From positions 248,001 to 312,000 of the forward strand of contig NZ_CP046453.1 of NCBI RefSeq assembly GCF_009734405.1: a stretch of DNA of 64,000 nt, read 5' to 3'. Position 1 is the first letter of the stretch. Each line of letters begins with the position of its first letter. A model generated the notes under the pieces. That model worked only from the letters and a program-made list of their open reading frames with translations, did not search any database and was not told where the DNA came from. Both the position numbers and the translations under genes were made by a program. This DNA is from Corynebacterium comes. Its GTDB lineage: Bacteria > Actinomycetota > Actinomycetes > Mycobacteriales > Mycobacteriaceae. Below, piece by piece: positions 60,682 to 64,000 of this stretch.

Positions 60682-63642
60682 GTGGCAGAAGCGAAGGGAT
60701 CAGGGAAAAAGACCCTGGTCATTGTGGAGTCGTCGACCAAGGCGAAGAAGATTCAGCCTTATCTGGGCGATGACTACATTGTCGAGGCCTCGGTCGGACA
60801 CATCCGCGACCTTCCCCGCGGTGCCGCCGACGTGCCGTTGAAATACAAGAAGGAACCCTGGGCACGTCTCGGCGTGGACACGGAGAACGGTTTCGCCCCG
60901 CTGTATGTGGTCAGCCCCGACAAGAAGAAGAAGGTCGCGGACCTCAAGGCGAAGCTGAAGCTCTGCGACGAGCTCCTGCTGGCCACTGACCCCGACCGCG
61001 AGGGCGAGGCCATCGCGTGGCACCTGCTCGAGGTGCTCAGTCCGACGGTGCCGGTGCGCCGCATGGTGTTCAACGAGATCACCAAGCCGGCGATCCTCGC
61101 TGCCGCGGAGAACACCCGTGAGTTGGACGTGAACCTCGTGGACGCGCAGGAAACCCGCCGGATCCTTGATCGTCTCTACGGCTACGAAGTGTCCCCCGTG
61201 CTGTGGAAGAAGGTCATGCCGCGGCTGTCCGCCGGCCGCGTGCAGTCGGTGGCCACCCGCGTCATCGTCGAACGTGAGCGTGAGCGCATGGCGTTCGTCT
61301 CCGCCGACTACTGGGATCTGAGCGCTGACCTGGATACCGGCAACGAGGCGGAGGACCCTGCGAATCCGCGGAACTTCCAGGCGAAGCTGGCGACCATTGA
61401 CGGGCGACGCGTCGCCCAGGGACGTGACTTCGATGACCGTGGACAGCTCAAGGGGGAGGCGGTGGTCGTCGGCAAGCAGCAGGCCGAGGCCCTCGCCGAG
61501 GCTCTCCGGGACGCGGACATGCACGTTTCGGGTGTGGAGGAGAAGCCCTACACGCGTCGTCCGTACGCACCGTTCATGACGTCGACCCTGCAGCAGGAGT
61601 CGGGCCGGAAGCTGCACTACACCTCGGACCGCACGATGCGGATCGCGCAGCGGCTGTACGAGAACGGCCACATCACCTACATGCGTACCGACTCGACCTC
61701 CTTGTCCGACCAGGGCATGCAGGCCGCACGTCAGCAGGCGAAGGAACTCTACGGTGACGCCTTCATCACCGACGCCCCGCGCAGGTACGACCGTAAGTCG
61801 AAGAACTCGCAGGAGGCGCACGAGGCGATCCGTCCCGCCGGCGAGCGTTTCTCCACCCCCGGTGAGCTGCACGGACAGCTCGACGCCGAGGAGTTCAAGC
61901 TCTACGAGCTGATCTGGCAGCGTACCGTCGCCTCACAGATGTCGGATGCGAGGGGCACCTCCCTGAAGGTGACCATCGCCGGCACCGCCAGCACCGGCGA
62001 GCAAACCGAGTTCTCCGCCACCGGCCGCACGATCACCTTCCCGGGTTTCCTGCGTGCCTACGTGGAGACGACCCTGAACGCGGAGGGCCGCGACGTCGCG
62101 GACAACGCAGAGAAGCGCCTGCCGAACCTCTCGGTGGGCGACCAGCTCACCGCCACCCAGATCAGCGCTGACGGTCACTCCACCAACCCGCCGGCCCGCT
62201 ACACCGAGGCCAGCCTGGTCAAGAAGATGGAGGAGCTCGGTATCGGGCGTCCCTCGACGTACGCGTCGATCATCAAGACCATCCAGGACCGGGGCTACGT
62301 CGTCCCCCGTGGCAACGCCCTCGTGCCCAGCTGGGTCGCGTTCGCGGTGGTGGGCCTCCTGGAGAACAACTTCGGCCCGTTGGTCGACTACGACTTCACC
62401 TCCTCCATGGAGGACGAACTGGATAACATCGCCGCAGGTGAAGAGGACCGCACGGAGTGGCTCACCGGCTTCTACTTCGGCGACGCCGAGGCGGACGACA
62501 GCACCGCCGAGTCCATCGCCCGCCACGGCGGCCTGAAGGCGCTGGTGGGTAAGAACCTCGAGCACATCGACGCCCGGTCGGTGAACTCGCTGCATCTGTT
62601 CGACGACGAGTCCGGTCGTCCCATCTTCGTCCGCGTGGGTCGTTACGGCCCCTACATCGAGCGCAAGGTGGGGGAGTCCGCGGAAGGCGAGCCGGAGTAC
62701 CAGCGCGCCAACCTGCCGGAGACCACCACCCCGGACGAGTTGAACCTGGAGCTCACCGAGAAGCTCTTCGCCACCCCGCAGGGCGGACGTGAGCTGGGCA
62801 CCAACCCGGCCAACGGCCGCGTCATCGTGGCCAAGGAGGGCCGCTACGGCCCGTACGTCACCGAGATCGTGCGCGAGGACGAGCGCGTCACCGCCGAGGC
62901 CGCCGCCGAGGAGGTCGTGGCCAGGGAGCGTGCCGAGGAGGACGCCCAACGTGCCGCCGAGGGCAAGCGCGCCAAGAACTGGGAAACCAAGACCGCGGCC
63001 GCCCAGAAGGAGAAGCGGATCGCCGCCCTGGTGGAGGATAACCTCAAGCCGGGCACCGCCTCCCTCTTCAGCACGATGGAGCCTGCCTCCGTCACGCTCG
63101 AGGACGCCATCCGACTGCTCAGTCTCCCGCGTGAGGTGGGCGTCGACCCCGCCGACGGCGAGGTCATCACCGCCCAGAACGGCCGTTACGGGCCGTACCT
63201 GAAGAAGGGCACCGACTCCAGGTCCCTGACCAGCGAAGACCAGATCTTCAGCGTCACGCTGGATGAGGCTCGTCGTATCTACGCGGAGCCCAAACGCCGG
63301 GGACGGACCGCGGCGCAGCCGCCGTTGAAGACCCTCGGCGACAATGACGTCTCCGGCAAACCGATGACCGTGAAGGACGGCCGTTTCGGCCCTTACGTCA
63401 CCGACGGCACCACCAACGCCTCGCTGCGTAAGGGTGACAGTCCGGAGACCATCACGGACGCACGCGCCAACGAGCTGCTGTCCGAACGCCGCGCGAAGGA
63501 GGCCGCCGACGGCGGAGCGCCGGCAAAGAAGGCACCGGCGAAGAAAGCACCGGCGAAGAAGGCGCCCGCGAAGAAGACCACCCGGAAGGCACCCTCCCCG
63601 GGGACCAAGCGAGTGGTCAAGGCCGGCACACGGAAGAAATAG
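60682..63642 (+). CDS. topA: DNA topoisomerase I
   Basis: A 986-residue type IA topoisomerase that relaxes negative supercoils. The Toprim domain has VIVESSTKAKKIQPYL and ATDPDREGEAIAWH, and the catalytic Tyr is Tyr333 in HITYMRTDS. The actinobacterial C-terminal region contains several repeats with GRYGPYV/I and lacks zinc-finger cysteines; it ends in Lys/Ala-rich AKKAPAKK repeats (about 935-985) that bind DNA. The start is GTG 60682 after GAAGTTCCCCC. It follows the divergent dedA by about 200 bases and has a strong terminator downstream. Confidence 0.95.
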   Translation: MAEAKGSGKKTLVIVESSTKAKKIQPYLGDDYIVEASVGHIRDLPRGAADVPLKYKKEPWARLGVDTENGFAPLYVVSPDKKKKVADLKAKLKLCDELLLATDPDREGEAIAWHLLEVLSPTVPVRRMVFNEITKPAILAAAENTRELDVNLVDAQETRRILDRLYGYEVSPVLWKKVMPRLSAGRVQSVATRVIVERERERMAFVSADYWDLSADLDTGNEAEDPANPRNFQAKLATIDGRRVAQGRDFDDRGQLKGEAVVVGKQQAEALAEALRDADMHVSGVEEKPYTRRPYAPFMTSTLQQESGRKLHYTSDRTMRIAQRLYENGHITYMRTDSTSLSDQGMQAARQQAKELYGDAFITDAPRRYDRKSKNSQEAHEAIRPAGERFSTPGELHGQLDAEEFKLYELIWQRTVASQMSDARGTSLKVTIAGTASTGEQTEFSATGRTITFPGFLRAYVETTLNAEGRDVADNAEKRLPNLSVGDQLTATQISADGHSTNPPARYTEASLVKKMEELGIGRPSTYASIIKTIQDRGYVVPRGNALVPSWVAFAVVGLLENNFGPLVDYDFTSSMEDELDNIAAGEEDRTEWLTGFYFGDAEADDSTAESIARHGGLKALVGKNLEHIDARSVNSLHLFDDESGRPIFVRVGRYGPYIERKVGESAEGEPEYQRANLPETTTPDELNLELTEKLFATPQGGRELGTNPANGRVIVAKEGRYGPYVTEIVREDERVTAEAAAEEVVARERAEEDAQRAAEGKRAKNWETKTAAAQKEKRIAALVEDNLKPGTASLFSTMEPASVTLEDAIRLLSLPREVGVDPADGEVITAQNGRYGPYLKKGTDSRSLTSEDQIFSVTLDEARRIYAEPKRRGRTAAQPPLKTLGDNDVSGKPMTVKDGRFGPYVTDGTTNASLRKGDSPETITDARANELLSERRAKEAADGGAPAKKAPAKKAPAKKAPAKKTTRKAPSPGTKRVVKAGTRKK

Positions 63643-63652
63643 GCTGCTTTCC

Positions 63653-63695
63653 GACGCCTCGGTGCCCCGCCGATCCGGCGGGGCACCGAGGCGTC
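63653..63695. terminator. Long perfect hairpin after topA
   Basis: A 19-base perfect inverted repeat (63653-63671 with 63677-63695, five-base loop GATCC) follows topA. It is unusually long and GC-rich; TCCGTCATAAAG follows rather than a T-run. Confidence 0.75.
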
Positions 63696-63758
63696 TCCGT
63701 CATAAAGTGCAGAAGTATTCCGCGCGCGACAGGTCATCAGTGATTACCCTGTCGAATC

Positions 63759-64000
63759 ATGGACAACCATCGCCTCCCCGGGCCGTCGGAAGCCAGCGGC
63801 CGGATGGCAGACGCCCGATGGCGCGAGCTGCTGCACCGACTCCACAACGGGGACGGTTCCATCGTCGCCACGACCGTCACCAAGTTGCGCGAGACCGTCC
63901 CCGGTTACGAGTCGGTGCCCAGTGAGGCGCTGGCGGCCTCGGCACGGCGCAACATCGAGCTGAGTATCCGCACCATCCTCAGCGGTGGGGACCCGTCCGC
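63759..64000 (+). CDS. PucR-like regulator, N-terminal fragment
   Basis: The first 80 codons of a protein cut by the right edge. The visible part is helical, with LLHRLHNGDGSIVATTVTKLRETVPGYESVPSEAL and RRNIELSIRTILSGG, matching the N-terminal RsbRD-type domain of PucR-family regulators. ATG 63759 lies eight bases after TACCCT, a possible -10. The C-terminal helix-turn-helix would lie beyond the window. The call is tentative; C. glutamicum has an adenylate cyclase gene near this point. Confidence 0.5.
   Translation, partial: MDNHRLPGPSEASGRMADARWRELLHRLHNGDGSIVATTVTKLRETVPGYESVPSEALAASARRNIELSIRTILSGGDPS

Overview
The window is a high-GC actinobacterial chromosome segment that I read as Corynebacterium. 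The basis is gene content and order: sigC-katA next to lysC-asd, whcA, a GlxR-type cAMP regulator, murT-gatD-(exonuclease-like)-leuA, an mrpACDEFG operon, and a tad/septum-site locus beside a 6C small RNA, cspA and topA. Many genes have GTG starts or start just downstream of a -10 box (leaderless). The species cannot be named from the sequence alone. I see no insertion sequence, prophage, CRISPR array or base-composition break, so this looks like core genome with a few variable genes.

Layout. 1-1.4 kb: start of tyrA, the tRNA deaminase pair and a CsbD stress protein. 1.5-7.5 kb: tRNA-Ser(CGA), an MMPL exporter, then a queuosine-salvage group (tgt, a YhhQ-type transporter, gluQRS) and a PAS protein. 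7.5-14.2 kb: tRNA-Ser(GGA), SRP RNA, aspT, dnaX, ebfC, a RimK-like ATP-grasp ligase and recR. 14.3-21.5 kb: a DUF4383 membrane protein, a CDF transporter coupled to a one-lobe binding lipoprotein, gatD-murT, a degenerate exonuclease-BRCT protein and leuA. 21.5-22.2 kb: the leuA leader peptide and attenuator, plus two very small hydrophobic-peptide genes. 22.2-29 kb: a GT-C-type membrane protein, a DMT transporter, lysC-asd, sigC and katA. 29-38.6 kb: a frameshifted Ltp-repeat lipoprotein, the Mrp antiporter operon, a Pip-like membrane protein, an esterase and tRNA-Pro(CGG). 38.7-50.5 kb: a phosphoesterase, yqeY, a class A PBP, whcA, a run of small enzymes, glxR, nth, a thioredoxin-like protein, a CoA pyrophosphatase, marP, an epoxide-hydrolase-like protein and a holin-X-like protein. 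50.5-64 kb: a conserved actinobacterial locus (Fic-like protein, HAD phosphatase, 6C RNA, Ssd/TadZ, Tad ATPase, TadB, TadC, Flp-like pilin, two TadE-like proteins), an MrfA-type helicase, cspA, dedA, topA and the start of a PucR-like regulator.

How the genes fit together. lysC and asd supply the aspartate family, and leuA is controlled by a leucine attenuator. murT-gatD amidates lipid II, which the class A PBP polymerises. Mrp, marP, katA, sigC, whcA and the thioredoxin-like protein form a stress layer (pH, sodium, redox). The tad locus encodes a minimal pilus machine.

The best leads are a tRNA-guanine transglycosylase that has lost its three zinc cysteines inside a salvage-only queuosine group; a single-lobe solute-binding lipoprotein translationally coupled to a CDF transporter with altered metal-site residues; and several unannotatably small genes (18, 31, 34 and 36 residues). 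Several conserved proteins also appear to have lost catalytic or metal residues (DnaQ-like, epoxide-hydrolase-like, Fic-like, MurT zinc ribbon). All functional statements rest on reading motifs by eye; no database search was run.
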